Shown here: positions 16,337 to 25,071 of the stretch, one piece after another
How positions within the stretch are numbered: the stretch's first letter is position 1
Layout of the letters: every line of letters starts with the position of its first letter
NCBI GenBank assembly: GCA_046349255.1
Contig: JAXMCR010000003.1
Location: 938,743-1,002,742 of the forward strand
Direction of reading: 5' to 3'
Origin: DAIODI01 sp046349255
GTDB lineage: Bacteria > Pseudomonadota > Alphaproteobacteria > Rhizobiales > Aestuariivirgaceae
Length of the DNA stretch: 64,000 bases
Translations under genes and position numbers: made by a program
The notes under the pieces: generated by a model
Databases searched by the model: none
What the model was told of the DNA's origin: nothing
Seen by the model: only the letters and a program-made list of their open reading frames with translations

Positions 16337-17500
16337 TCAGGCCGCGCGATCGATCGCATCGATCAGGTGGCGGGCAAGCGCCTTGGTGGCGCCGGTCGCG
16401 TTGTCGGCGACGATCGCCAGGATCCGCATCTTCTCCTTGGCCGAGCCCACGGCCTGCCGCGTCAGCAGCGTCTCGACCACCTTGCGGCCGAAGCGTTCCG
16501 GCGCCGGCCAGTCCTTGTCGGCCTTGGCCTCGCGGGCGACGTCGGCCGCGGCGCGCAGCACGGGGAAGCATTCGTCCGGCAACCCGCCCGCGACGGTCAG
16601 CGAGCGCAGCGACAGCGCACCGTGCTCGTACATCAGCTTGCGCACGCGCTTCACGCTCGTCGAGTTGAGCCAGGCAAGCGCGCGCTCGACGATGTGCATG
16701 TGCCCGTCGACCGCGGCCTTGAGCAGCAGCGTCGCTGTCAGCAGTTCCTTCGAGGAGGCGAACGCCACGAGCGACAGGAGGTCTTCCGGCCGCGCAGCGT
16801 TGAAGATGGCGATGACGGCGCGGTCCTGCGCATCGACGACGGTGCCCTTGCCGTCGTCGCCCGGCACCCAGTCGTTCGCCTTCACGAGCGCCTGCATGCG
16901 GTGACTTGCCCGGCGAGTCTCGATCAGCCGGATATCCAGCGGCAGTGCCTCGAACGACAGCAGCTGTTCGACGATATCGCCGTGTTTCCAGAAGCGTACG
17001 TAGAGTTTCTTCAGCTGTTTCTCATCGGGCGCAGCGGCGGGATTCTCCAGAAGCGCCTTCACGGCCTCCTCGCTCCCCGCCTCGATCAGCGCGGAGATCG
17101 ACTTCGGTCCAATGTCGGCACGGGCCGCAATCACCTTCTGGCGGGCTTCGTCGCCCGCCCGCGCAATCGCGGCCATGCAGGCTTCCGACATCTCCACCCG
17201 ACCGATAAACGGCAACGCGATGCGGTCGTCGTCCGCGGCGATCGAGGCGATGACCCGCGGATCGAGGTCGGGGCAATTGACCAGGCCCAGCGCCAGTTCC
17301 TCGCGCACCGTTTCGTCCTCGTCCTCGGTCAACGCGAGGACGACCGGCGTCACCGCTTCGACCTCGTCCTGCGGCGTCTCGGGATCGCACAGAAGGTCCG
17401 CAAGCTGCACCGCAAGCTCCCACCGATCGCGACGGCTACCTTCGGCAATCACCGTCTCGAAGATGCTCGTATCGAAGATGGGGGCGTGGGTGTCGGTCAC
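16337..17500 (-). CDS. DUF2336 domain-containing protein
   Basis: The 387-residue, mostly helical soluble protein is of the DUF2336 family, which is largely confined to Alphaproteobacteria. The repeated helical pairs (for example ETPQDEVEAVTPVVLALTEDEDETVREELALGL) look like HEAT-type repeats. Family members are linked to cell-cycle or stress regulation, but no activity is known here. I chose the GTG at 17500 because aggagcaccacg precedes it as a good ribosome binding site and the region upstream lacks domain character. It is monocistronic. Confidence 0.8.
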   Translation of the reverse strand: MTDTHAPIFDTSIFETVIAEGSRRDRWELAVQLADLLCDPETPQDEVEAVTPVVLALTEDEDETVREELALGLVNCPDLDPRVIASIAADDDRIALPFIGRVEMSEACMAAIARAGDEARQKVIAARADIGPKSISALIEAGSEEAVKALLENPAAAPDEKQLKKLYVRFWKHGDIVEQLLSFEALPLDIRLIETRRASHRMQALVKANDWVPGDDGKGTVVDAQDRAVIAIFNAARPEDLLSLVAFASSKELLTATLLLKAAVDGHMHIVERALAWLNSTSVKRVRKLMYEHGALSLRSLTVAGGLPDECFPVLRAAADVAREAKADKDWPAPERFGRKVVETLLTRQAVGSAKEKMRILAIVADNATGATKALARHLIDAIDRAA

Positions 17501-17620
17501 CGTGGTGCTCCTGCTGAACCGGAAGGCCGGGCTTGCGAGCCGGGATGGTGACTGTAACGCTATCAAGCGACAGGTTAAGAACCCGTTTACCATGTTCTCC
17601 GGGCGTTTACGTCCGGTGGA

Positions 17621-18844
17621 TCAGCCCGTCTCGCTCTGGGCGGCGACCGCGACCGGCGTCGTCGCCGGCGAGACGGCGACGCGCGAGTCGGCCGCCTTGG
17701 GCGGCGAGGCCCGCATCCGCATGCGGTAGATCGCGTAGAGGCCGAGGCCGGCGAAGATCACGGCCATGTAGGTCATAAAGCCCGGCGTCCCGAGCGCCTG
17801 CATCGTGGCGCCTGCCAGCGAGGGACCGAGAACGGCGCCCATGCCGTACACAAGGACGAGTTGGCCGGATGCGCCGAGCATCTGGTCCTTGGTCAAATGG
17901 TCGTTCGCGTGCGCGATGGCGACCGAGTAGATTGGCATCGCGATCGCCCCGAACACGGAGAACAGCACGATCAGCGACTGCACGGAGTACTCGCCCGCGA
18001 AGATGCAGGCGACGGCGACGACCGCCGCCAGGAAAGCCAGCGCGGTGAGCACCGAGCGGCGGTCAAAACGGTCCGACAGGAGGCCGATCGGAAACTGGGT
18101 CAGGATCACGCCCAGCGGCGGCAGGGCCATCATCAGGGCGACGCGCGACACGTCGAGCCCCTGCATCATGCCGTAGACCGCGCCCATGCTGAAGAACGCG
18201 CTCTGCGCCAAGCCGTTGGCGAACGTCGCGATCACGGCCAATGGCGACTCGCGGTAGAGGTCGCGCAGGCCGACGGCCTTCGGCGTTTCGATCCGGGGTT
18301 CGCTCGTCGGCGCGAGCGAAATCGGCACGAGTGACAGCGACATCAGCGCCGAGACCAGGATGAAGCGGGAGAACCCGCTCGTGTCCGCGATGTTGAGCAG
18401 GAATTGGCCGAAGCCGATCGCGCCGTAGACGATGATCATGTAGACGGAGAGGATGCGGCCACGAGAGCGGTTGGTGGAGGCGGCGTTCAGCCAGCTTTCG
18501 ACGACGATGTAGAGCCCCGCCGTGCACAGACCCGCGAAGAAGCGCATCGCGAACCACCACGGCGCGCTCACCCACAACGGGATGAGCAGCACCGCCGTCG
18601 AAGCGACCGAGGCGAATGCCGCGAACACCCGGATGTGCCCGACGCGAGCCACCACCAGCGGCGTCACGAAGGCGCTCAGGAGCTGGCCCAGCGGGAAGCC
18701 CGACATGATGATGCCGGTCGTCGTCGTCGAAAAACTCTCCCGGGCAGCCGTCAAACCCACGAGTGAGCCCTGCAGGCCGTTGCCCATGGCGAGCAGCATC
18801 ACCCCGAGGAGCAAGGCCCAGACGGCGCGCAAGTCTCTCAGCAT
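17621..18844 (-). CDS. MFS transporter
   Basis: The 407-residue protein has about 12 hydrophobic segments in two sets of six. It shows the loop motif between helices 2 and 3 only weakly, and the LLSDRFDRRSVL motif between helices 8 and 9, which places it in the major facilitator superfamily (YcaD-like group). The substrate is not predictable. The start at 18844 was chosen because a GGGGAG lies about 11 bases upstream and the first helix begins soon after; an upstream frame extension is rich in Arg and unlikely. The C-terminal 25 residues are an Ala/Val/Ser-rich tail. Confidence 0.88.
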   Translation of the reverse strand: MLRDLRAVWALLLGVMLLAMGNGLQGSLVGLTAARESFSTTTTGIIMSGFPLGQLLSAFVTPLVVARVGHIRVFAAFASVASTAVLLIPLWVSAPWWFAMRFFAGLCTAGLYIVVESWLNAASTNRSRGRILSVYMIIVYGAIGFGQFLLNIADTSGFSRFILVSALMSLSLVPISLAPTSEPRIETPKAVGLRDLYRESPLAVIATFANGLAQSAFFSMGAVYGMMQGLDVSRVALMMALPPLGVILTQFPIGLLSDRFDRRSVLTALAFLAAVVAVACIFAGEYSVQSLIVLFSVFGAIAMPIYSVAIAHANDHLTKDQMLGASGQLVLVYGMGAVLGPSLAGATMQALGTPGFMTYMAVIFAGLGLYAIYRMRMRASPPKAADSRVAVSPATTPVAVAAQSETG

Positions 18845-18957
18845 GACCGGCCAGTCTCCCCGAAGGCGAATCCGCAAGCGCAGTGCGCGGGCGGCGTAGG
18901 GGTACAAAGCGGCGGTTTCATGCTCGCCGCAACGGCCGTTTCACGAAATCGGCGCCG

Positions 18958-19320
18958 TCAAAGGATGCCAGTTTGCCGCAGCTTCAGATCGAGGATGTCC
19001 TCGTCGTAGGGCTTCATCATGCATTCGGTCACGCCGTCCCAGATGGCGCGCCCGATCTCGCCGGCATCCCGTGTGCGGGGCGAGATGATGATCTTCGGGG
19101 ATCGGCCGGTCATCCGGCGCAGCTTCCGGATGAAGACGCTGGCGTCCGCGCAGCCTGTCTCTTCATCGAGCAGGATCAGCTCCGGCATGGCCTGCCGGCA
19201 GCGCGCGATCGCGTCATCCTCGCCGTCGGCGACGGCGCAGTCGAACCCGTAGCGCGACAGCATGGCTTCGAGCCGCTGCCGTCCCGCCTGGTCGCCGTCG
19301 ATGATGAGGCACTGCGTCAT
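18958..19320 (-). CDS. Single-domain response regulator (receiver only)
   Basis: The 120-residue protein is a CheY-like receiver with no output domain. The acidic pocket is in CLIIDGD, the phospho-acceptor Asp in ELILLDEETG, and the KP pair in CMMKPYDEDIL. The usual Thr/Ser is near IISPRT. Such proteins act through protein-protein contact or in phosphorelays. The partner kinase is not in the window. The ATG at 19320 starts exactly at the receiver fold. Confidence 0.85.
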   Translation of the reverse strand: MTQCLIIDGDQAGRQRLEAMLSRYGFDCAVADGEDDAIARCRQAMPELILLDEETGCADASVFIRKLRRMTGRSPKIIISPRTRDAGEIGRAIWDGVTECMMKPYDEDILDLKLRQTGIL

Positions 19321-19650
19321 GTGCGGTATCTGCCCGGGTGGCGTCGCCGAAAAGCCGGCGGGGACCACACACCGACTCCTGAGTTGAGCAGGTTAATGGG
19401 GAGTTAACCGTTCGGGCATCCTGCCCGTTCCAGCGGAATCAGCTATTGGGATCAGGGGCTTGGGAAGTTGGACTGAATCAGTTTGTAAGCCGTGTTCGAC
19501 GTGGCCGGGGGCACAGAATCGAGACTCGAGCGATTCTCTGCACACGCCGATACAACTCATGCGCGTAATTCGATGTTCACGTTTCGCCCCATCACCCTTT
19601 TCCGCGAGCCCTGCTAGAACAGCGCCATCGGCCAATCGGGAGGGACCACC
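19321..19650. other. Intergenic region between the response regulator and the MaoC gene
   Basis: This 330-base stretch holds no convincing gene. A small hairpin (cgggcatcctgcccg) lies near 19413-19427. A possible -10 (ctagaa) sits about 40 bases before the MaoC start. It must contain the promoters of the two divergent genes, but I could not assign them firmly. Confidence 0.5.
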
Positions 19651-20109
19651 TTGGCAGGGCTGTGGCTGGAAGAGTTCGAGGTCGGGCGCATCTATCAGCA
19701 TGCGATCACCCGTACGGTGACGGAGGCAGACAACGTCCTGTTCTCGTGCCTCACCCATAATCCGCAGCCACTGCACATCGACCGGCACTTCGCCACCGGC
19801 ACCGAATGGGGCCAGCCGATCATGAATTCGCTGTTCACGCTCGGGCTGATGATCGGCATTTCGGTGAACGACCTCACGCTCGGCACCACCGTCGGCAACC
19901 TCGGCATGACGGATGTGCGCTTCCCTGCCCCCTTGTTCTACGGCGACACGGTGAACGTCGCGACCGAGGTCAAGAGCAAGCGGGAGAGCAGGTCCCGGCC
20001 GGATGTCGGCATCGTCGAGTTCATCCATCGCGCCTACAAGCAGGACGGCACGCTCGTTGCCGAGTGCACGCGCCAGGCAATGATGCGCAAGCGTCCCGCT
20101 ACAGCCTAA
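19651..20109 (+). CDS. MaoC family dehydratase (hot-dog fold acyl-CoA hydratase)
   Basis: The 152-residue protein has the MaoC/R-hydratase motif: TVTEADNVLFSCLTHNPQPLHIDRHFA carries the catalytic Asp and His positions, followed by GTEWGQPIMNSLFTLGL. It probably hydrates a trans-2-enoyl-CoA. The start is TTG, supported by GGGAGG seven bases upstream. The next gene, ten bases on, is a CitE-like CoA-ester lyase, so the pair likely handles a branched or dicarboxylic acyl-CoA (hydration followed by retro-aldol cleavage). Confidence 0.88.
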   Translation: MAGLWLEEFEVGRIYQHAITRTVTEADNVLFSCLTHNPQPLHIDRHFATGTEWGQPIMNSLFTLGLMIGISVNDLTLGTTVGNLGMTDVRFPAPLFYGDTVNVATEVKSKRESRSRPDVGIVEFIHRAYKQDGTLVAECTRQAMMRKRPATA

Positions 20110-20119
20110 GGACATCACC

Positions 20120-20953
20120 ATGCGATCCTACCTGTTCGTTCCGGGCGACGATGCCAAAAAGGTCGCCAAGGCGCTGGCCTCCGAGGCCGACGCCGTGATC
20201 CTAGACCTCGAGGACTCGGTCGGCCCGGATCGAAAGGAGGACGCGCGACGTCTGGTGGCGGAAACGCTGGGGCAGCAGGCCGGCCCGCGGCGCCCCAAGC
20301 ACTTCGTCCGTATCAACGCGCTCTCGACCGGTTTCGCGAAGGCCGACCTCCAGGCGGTAATGCCGCACGGCCCAGACGGCATCGTACTGCCGAAGGCCGA
20401 AGGCCCTCGCGACATCGACAAACTCAAGATGTTGGCCGGTCGCGCCGTGCCGGTGCTCGCCATCGCCACAGAGACGGCGCGCTCGCTGTTTCGGATGGGC
20501 GACTACGCCGAGGCCGCGCCGCCGTTGATGGCGATCGCGTGGGGCATCGAGGACCTTTCCGCCGACATCGGGGCGAGCGCCATGCGGCTGCCCGACAAGC
20601 GCCTGACCGAGCCGGCGAGCTTCGTGCGCTCGCTGTGCCTCTTCGCGGCGAAGGCTGCAGGAGTAGAGGCGATCGACACCGTCTACACGGACATCCGCGA
20701 TCTCGACGCGCTGGAGGCCGAGTGCGCGATCGCGGCGCGGGACGGCTTTACGGGCAAGCTCGCGATCCACCCGGCCCAAGTGCCGGTGATCAACCGCGCC
20801 TTCACGCCGACGACCGAGGCGATCGCGCACGCTCGGAAGATCGTCGAGGCGTTCGAGAACCAGAGCGTCGGCGTGCTCTCGATCGACGGACAGATGGTGG
20901 ACCGCCCCCATCTCGAGCGGGCGAAGCGCCTCCTCGCGCGGGCGCAAGCTTAG
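20120..20953 (+). CDS. CoA ester lyase, HpcH/HpaI aldolase (CitE-like) family
   Basis: The 277-residue TIM-barrel protein starts RSYLFVPGDDAKKVAKAL and has VILDLEDSVGPDRKEDAR (metal-binding Glu/Asp), VLPKAEG, and IATETARSLFRM with the ligand Glu. WGIEDLSADIGA and GFTGKLAIHPAQ follow. These are shared by malyl-, methylmalyl- and citramalyl-CoA lyases and by the related thioesterases. The coupled MaoC protein suggests a substrate such as a malyl- or citramalyl-CoA, but which one cannot be told. An aagga ribosome binding site precedes the ATG. It converges with the flavin reductase, overlapping by four bases. Confidence 0.88.
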   Translation: MRSYLFVPGDDAKKVAKALASEADAVILDLEDSVGPDRKEDARRLVAETLGQQAGPRRPKHFVRINALSTGFAKADLQAVMPHGPDGIVLPKAEGPRDIDKLKMLAGRAVPVLAIATETARSLFRMGDYAEAAPPLMAIAWGIEDLSADIGASAMRLPDKRLTEPASFVRSLCLFAAKAAGVEAIDTVYTDIRDLDALEAECAIAARDGFTGKLAIHPAQVPVINRAFTPTTEAIAHARKIVEAFENQSVGVLSIDGQMVDRPHLERAKRLLARAQA

Positions 20954-21561
20954 TCGGGGCGCCGCATCCGGAAGACGTCGTTCACCACGGCGTACTCGGA
21001 GTAGCCGAGCCGCGCGATCGGCTGCATCGCGGCAGTGTTGACGCGGCGCTCCACGATGTAGCGATCGTCGATGTGAACGCCGACCACGCGCCCGATGACC
21101 ATCTGGTTCTGGATGTCGCCGTCGTTGTCAGGGAGATCGACGGTCTTGAACCAGCGGCACTCGAGCGCCACCGGGCTTTCGGCGACTCGCGGCGCACGCA
21201 CGATCACGCCCGGAACGGCGGTGAGCCCGGCGTGGGTAAATTCATCCTGCCCGTGCGGCAAATGCGCCGACGTGAGGTTCATCGCCTCGCGGAGATCCCA
21301 AGTCGCGAGGTTCACGACGAATTCACCGGTTTCGGCGACGTTCGTGACGGTATCCTTGAACTGTCCAGTGCGCCCGACGCCGGCGCCGAAGGCCACGTAG
21401 TGCGGATCCTCGGCGAAGGCATTGAAGAAGCTGTAGGGCGCGAGGTTCGGCTTGCCGTCGCGCGAGATCGTCGAGATCCAGCCGATCGGGCGCGGCGCCA
21501 CCAGCGCCTTGAACGGATCGTAGACGAGCCCGTGCTCGTTCGTCTGTGCATCATAGAACAT
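20950..21561 (-). CDS. Flavin reductase family protein
   Basis: The 203-residue protein has the FMN-binding split-barrel pattern of flavin reductase-like domains: VAPRPIGWISTISRDGKPNLAPYSFFNAF, with the VNLAT segment and an ECRW strand further on. It probably reduces or binds FMN. It is the third gene of a minus-strand run, seven bases after the HAD gene. Confidence 0.88.
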   Translation of the reverse strand: MFYDAQTNEHGLVYDPFKALVAPRPIGWISTISRDGKPNLAPYSFFNAFAEDPHYVAFGAGVGRTGQFKDTVTNVAETGEFVVNLATWDLREAMNLTSAHLPHGQDEFTHAGLTAVPGVIVRAPRVAESPVALECRWFKTVDLPDNDGDIQNQMVIGRVVGVHIDDRYIVERRVNTAAMQPIARLGYSEYAVVNDVFRMRRPD

Positions 21562-21568
21562 CGAAGCG

Positions 21569-22282
21569 TCAGCCTCCGCGAATGTGGATGAGCAGGCGCG
21601 GCAGGTCGGCCACGCTGTCGATCACGTGGTCGGCGTGCGGCGCGAGATCCTCGTGCGACGAATTGCCAGAGAGAACGCCGATCGCAAGCCCCGCGCCGGC
21701 AGCACGCGCCATCTCGATGTCGTGCACGTTGTCGCCGACGACCGCGATCGTCTCCGGCGCGAGACCGGTAACGGCGCAGAAGGCGTGCACCATGTCCGCG
21801 GCCGGCTTCGGGTTCACGACGCTGTCGTAGCCGAGGATCAGCTCGAACATGTCGTCGACGCCGAGGTTCTTCGCCGTCACCCTGGCGGTTCTTTCGCTGT
21901 CATTTGTGGCGATGCCGAGCTTCAGGCCATCGGCCCGAAGCGCCTCGAACAGCGGGCGGAGCTCGGCAAGCGGTACGGCCGATAGCGGCCCGTGCGCCTG
22001 GCAGAAGCGGTCGACCGCAGCGGTCAGCGCATCGACCTCGTCGGCAGGCATGCCGGGCCGCCAGGCCGCCGCGAGCTCACGAGACGTCCCACCGGCCCAG
22101 ATCGAGCCTGCACGGATGGTGTCGCGCTCGGCATCATATCCGGCGATCGCGAGAAGCTCGGCCGCCGTCGGCTGGTGACCGTTCGCGAACTCGATCGCCA
22201 GCGCCTTCAGAACCGGCACCCAGGTGGCGGAAAAATCGATAAGCGTTCCGTCCTTGTCGAACAGGATGCCATGGATCTCCAT
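21569..22282 (-). CDS. HAD family hydrolase (phosphoglycolate phosphatase-like)
   Basis: The 237-residue protein has all four HAD motifs: motif I ILFDKDGTLIDF with the nucleophile Asp, motif II LGIATNDS, motif III Lys in NPKPAADM, and motif IV VGDNVHDIEMARAAG. The cap domain between motifs I and II is helical (C1 type), as in Gph and beta-phosphoglucomutase-like phosphatases. The substrate is unknown. It lies four bases after the nitroreductase gene. Confidence 0.9.
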   Translation of the reverse strand: MEIHGILFDKDGTLIDFSATWVPVLKALAIEFANGHQPTAAELLAIAGYDAERDTIRAGSIWAGGTSRELAAAWRPGMPADEVDALTAAVDRFCQAHGPLSAVPLAELRPLFEALRADGLKLGIATNDSERTARVTAKNLGVDDMFELILGYDSVVNPKPAADMVHAFCAVTGLAPETIAVVGDNVHDIEMARAAGAGLAIGVLSGNSSHEDLAPHADHVIDSVADLPRLLIHIRGG

Positions 22283-22286
22283 CGGC

Positions 22287-22922
22287 TCACACCGGGTCCG
22301 GGGCCGGTGCGCGCCACCGGGTGGTGAGGCTTTCGGGCTCTGGCCGCGGGCGGTCCATCAACGGCTCCGTGGGTGTCCCGAGGAAGATGAAGCCCGCAAC
22401 CTTCTCGTGCGGGGCGAGCCCGATCGCCTTCGTGGTCACCGGATCGTAGGCGCACCAGTCGGTGAGCCATTGGCAGCCGATGCCCATCGCGGTCGCAGCG
22501 ACGAGCATCGTCTGGCACACGGCGCCGGCCGACAGCACCTGCTCCCATTCGGGGATCTTCGGATGCGACGTGGCAGTCGACACGACGCACACCACCGTGG
22601 GAGCGCGCGTGAAGAAGCTGCGCACGAACGACAGTGCCCCCTCCCCGTGCTCGGGATGGAGATCGTGCCAGCGCGCTTCGAGAGCCTTGCCGAGCGTGGC
22701 CCGCGCATCGCCTTCGATGATGATGAAGCGCCATGGCGTGAGCTTTCCGTGATCCGGCACGCGCACCGCGGCCTTGAGGATCCGGTCGAGTTGCTGCGGC
22801 GAAGGGCCTGGATCCCCCATCGCCTTCGCCGACGCCGACTTTCGGGTGGAGATGAGTTCCAGCGGATCGCTCTTCGTATTGAGCCGGTCCGGCGGCAGGC
22901 CGTCATTGAGGGTAATCGTCAT
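22287..22922 (-). CDS. Nitroreductase family protein
   Basis: The 211-residue FMN-dependent oxidoreductase resembles the YdjA group: ELISTRKSA, RVPDHGKLTPWRFIII, and AVCQTMLVAATAMGIGCQWLT with the conserved flavin contacts. The physiological substrate is unknown. It is the first gene of the run nitroreductase-HAD-flavin reductase, the last of which could supply or share flavin. It is not of the BluB type, so it is not the missing lower-ligand enzyme of the cobalamin pathway. Confidence 0.88.
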   Translation of the reverse strand: MTITLNDGLPPDRLNTKSDPLELISTRKSASAKAMGDPGPSPQQLDRILKAAVRVPDHGKLTPWRFIIIEGDARATLGKALEARWHDLHPEHGEGALSFVRSFFTRAPTVVCVVSTATSHPKIPEWEQVLSAGAVCQTMLVAATAMGIGCQWLTDWCAYDPVTTKAIGLAPHEKVAGFIFLGTPTEPLMDRPRPEPESLTTRWRAPAPDPV

Positions 22923-23153
22923 TGCGCGTTGCGATCCGGGGTATCTGCGGTTTGCAGGGCGTGGCGGACAGTTCTTAGCGCGAGGGCACCGGCTCTGTCA
23001 CGGGTGGTGCGCCCAAGCTGCAAACAATCCCGGATTGAACGATTTCGTTAACCCTTTCTTAAGGATAAGGTTGAGCGCCTGAGACATTCCGTGCGCTGAT
23101 GAATTGAGCTTCGGGCAAACTGCGGCAGCCCGGCGAAGCGTGGGATCAACAGG

Positions 23154-24062
23154 GTGAGTGCGGGCCGCATGTCTGCCAGTTCGAGATCGTTGCGTCGCAA
23201 GGCTGCCGTGGCGGCGTTCATGGTGTTGGGCCCGGTCGCGGCATCCGCGGCCTTCACGGGATCTGCAGCCGACAGCGATCCGACCGCCAACCTCATCACG
23301 AGCACCATCGCGCTGGCGGGCACGCCGCATGAATTGCGCGTGGAAGAAACGCGGCCTGGAGCCGAAACCATCACGCTCACGGCGCGGCTCGCCGCAGATG
23401 GCGGGCGCATCAATCGACCGATTGGCTGGACGCTGCGCCGCAATGGAGCCGTCGTCTTCACCGTCGATGCGGCAGGCGCGGACATTGCGATCGAGCCTGG
23501 CCATTACGAGGTCGAAGCGACGTACGGCACCGTCACCGTCCGGCAACCGGTGGAACTTGCGCCGCAGCGCGCCGTCGATCTGACGCTGGTGATGAACGTC
23601 GGCGGCATGCGCGCGCTTGCGAAGATCGCGGGCGAGCCCCTGCCCGAGACGATCAAGGCCGACTACAGCGTCTACCCCGCCGATGGTTCCGGCAATGGCG
23701 CGCCCGTGGCGGAAACGAGCACCGGCGGCGACATCCTTCGCCTCGGCGCCGGACAGTACCGCGTGGAGAGCACGCTGAAACCAGGCAACGTGACGGCCTC
23801 CACGGAGATCACCGTGAAGGCCGGCATCCTCAGTTCGCTCGAGATCGACCATCAGGCGAGCCTTGTGCGACTCGATCTGCCGTCGGGCACGCAGTGGACC
23901 TTGCTCAGCGCCGAGACCGGCTGGAACGCCACCGGGACAGGGCCGGTCAGCGCCATGGCCCTGGCGGCCGGGCATTATCGGCTGCAACAGAATGGGCACG
24001 CGATCGAGTTCGACGTGAAGCCGGGCGACCGGCGCACGATCACGCCCGACGCCACCAACTGA
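23154..24062 (+). CDS. Secreted protein of unknown function with repeated beta-strand motifs
   Basis: The 302-residue protein has a signal peptide: a basic start, a hydrophobic core AAVAAFMVLGPVAASAA, and cleavage probably near residue 33. Three similar segments follow, each ending in a GxYxV/L strand (IEPGHYEVEA, LGAGQYRVES, LAAGHYRLQQ), about 90-100 residues apart. This suggests three Ig-like or carboxypeptidase-regulatory-like sandwich domains. No catalytic motif is seen. The GTG at 23154 is the longest start; the ATG at 23169 is nearly as good. Confidence 0.7.
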   Translation: MSAGRMSASSRSLRRKAAVAAFMVLGPVAASAAFTGSAADSDPTANLITSTIALAGTPHELRVEETRPGAETITLTARLAADGGRINRPIGWTLRRNGAVVFTVDAAGADIAIEPGHYEVEATYGTVTVRQPVELAPQRAVDLTLVMNVGGMRALAKIAGEPLPETIKADYSVYPADGSGNGAPVAETSTGGDILRLGAGQYRVESTLKPGNVTASTEITVKAGILSSLEIDHQASLVRLDLPSGTQWTLLSAETGWNATGTGPVSAMALAAGHYRLQQNGHAIEFDVKPGDRRTITPDATN

Positions 24063-24063
24063 G

Positions 24064-24981
24064 CTAGCCCGGCAGCGGGATGAACTCCGCCTCATCCCCG
24101 GGGACGATGTCGAACCGGCGCTGCTTCCAGTCCTCCTTCGCCGCCTCGATGCGCTCCTTCGACGACGACACGAAGTTCCACCAGATGTAGCGCGGACCAT
24201 CGATGGTCGCCCCGCCAAGCACCATCACCCGTGCCGGCGTCTTCGCCTCGACGACGACCGGGTCGCCCGGGCGCAACACGAGCAGGCGACCGGCCTCGAA
24301 CGAGATCCCCCCGATCTCGATCGAGCCGTCGACCACGTAGACGGCACGTTCCTCGTGCTTCGCATCCACTGGAAGACGTGCGCCGGCAGCGAGTTGGGCC
24401 TCGGCGTAGAAGAGATCGCCCGCCGTCCGCACGGGGCTCGTCCGGCCCCAGAGGGAGCCCGCGATGATCCTCGTACGGATACCACGGTCCTCGACCGACG
24501 GCAGCGCGTCCGCAGCATAGTGATCGAACGCCGGCGCCTGCTCCTCGCTCGCCTTCGGCAGAGCCACCCAGCTCTGGATTCCCCAGACCTGATGCGGGCG
24601 GGAGCGTTCGGGCGCGGGCGTGCGCTCGGAATGGACGATGCCGCGACCTGCGGTCATCCAGTTGAGGGCGCCGGGCGTGATGGCCGTAGCTGACCCGAGG
24701 CTGTCGCGATGAAAAATCTCGCCGTCGAATAGCCACGTCACGGTCGAGAGCCCGATGTGCGGGTGCGGCCGCACGTCGATCCCCTGCCCCGCCTGCATCA
24801 GGGCCGGGCCCATCTGGTCGAAGAAGATGAACGGGCCGACCATCTGGCGTTGCGCAGATGGCAGCGCGCGGCGAACTTCGAAACCGCCTAAGTCGCGGGC
24901 GCGCGGTACGATGACCGTCTCGACGGCGTCGCACGAGCGCGCATCGCCAGGAACCGGATCATCTGCCGTGAGGTGGCTCAT
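24064..24981 (-). CDS. Pirin family protein
   Basis: The 305-residue bicupin protein has the pirin signature: RALPSAQRQMVGPFIFFDQMGP, then VRPHPHIGLSTVTWLFDGEIFHRDSLG with the metal-binding His residues, and GIVHSERTPAPERSRPHQVWGIQSWVALP. Bacterial pirins bind iron, and some are quercetinases or protein regulators; the role here is open. It ends two bases after the stop of the convergent secreted-protein gene. Confidence 0.93.
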   Translation of the reverse strand: MSHLTADDPVPGDARSCDAVETVIVPRARDLGGFEVRRALPSAQRQMVGPFIFFDQMGPALMQAGQGIDVRPHPHIGLSTVTWLFDGEIFHRDSLGSATAITPGALNWMTAGRGIVHSERTPAPERSRPHQVWGIQSWVALPKASEEQAPAFDHYAADALPSVEDRGIRTRIIAGSLWGRTSPVRTAGDLFYAEAQLAAGARLPVDAKHEERAVYVVDGSIEIGGISFEAGRLLVLRPGDPVVVEAKTPARVMVLGGATIDGPRYIWWNFVSSSKERIEAAKEDWKQRRFDIVPGDEAEFIPLPG

Positions 24982-25071
24982 TGCGGGTTTCTCCTGTGGC
25001 GTAGCGGGCGCGCGGTCCGTAAGGGTATCTCAAACGACAGGCAGCGACACCAAAAGGAACGGACCTTCGCG

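Noticed and set aside
22287..22922. Nitroreductase as BluB, the dimethylbenzimidazole synthase
   Set aside because: The sequence fits the YdjA-like group and lacks the BluB signature segments; it is also remote from the cob genes.
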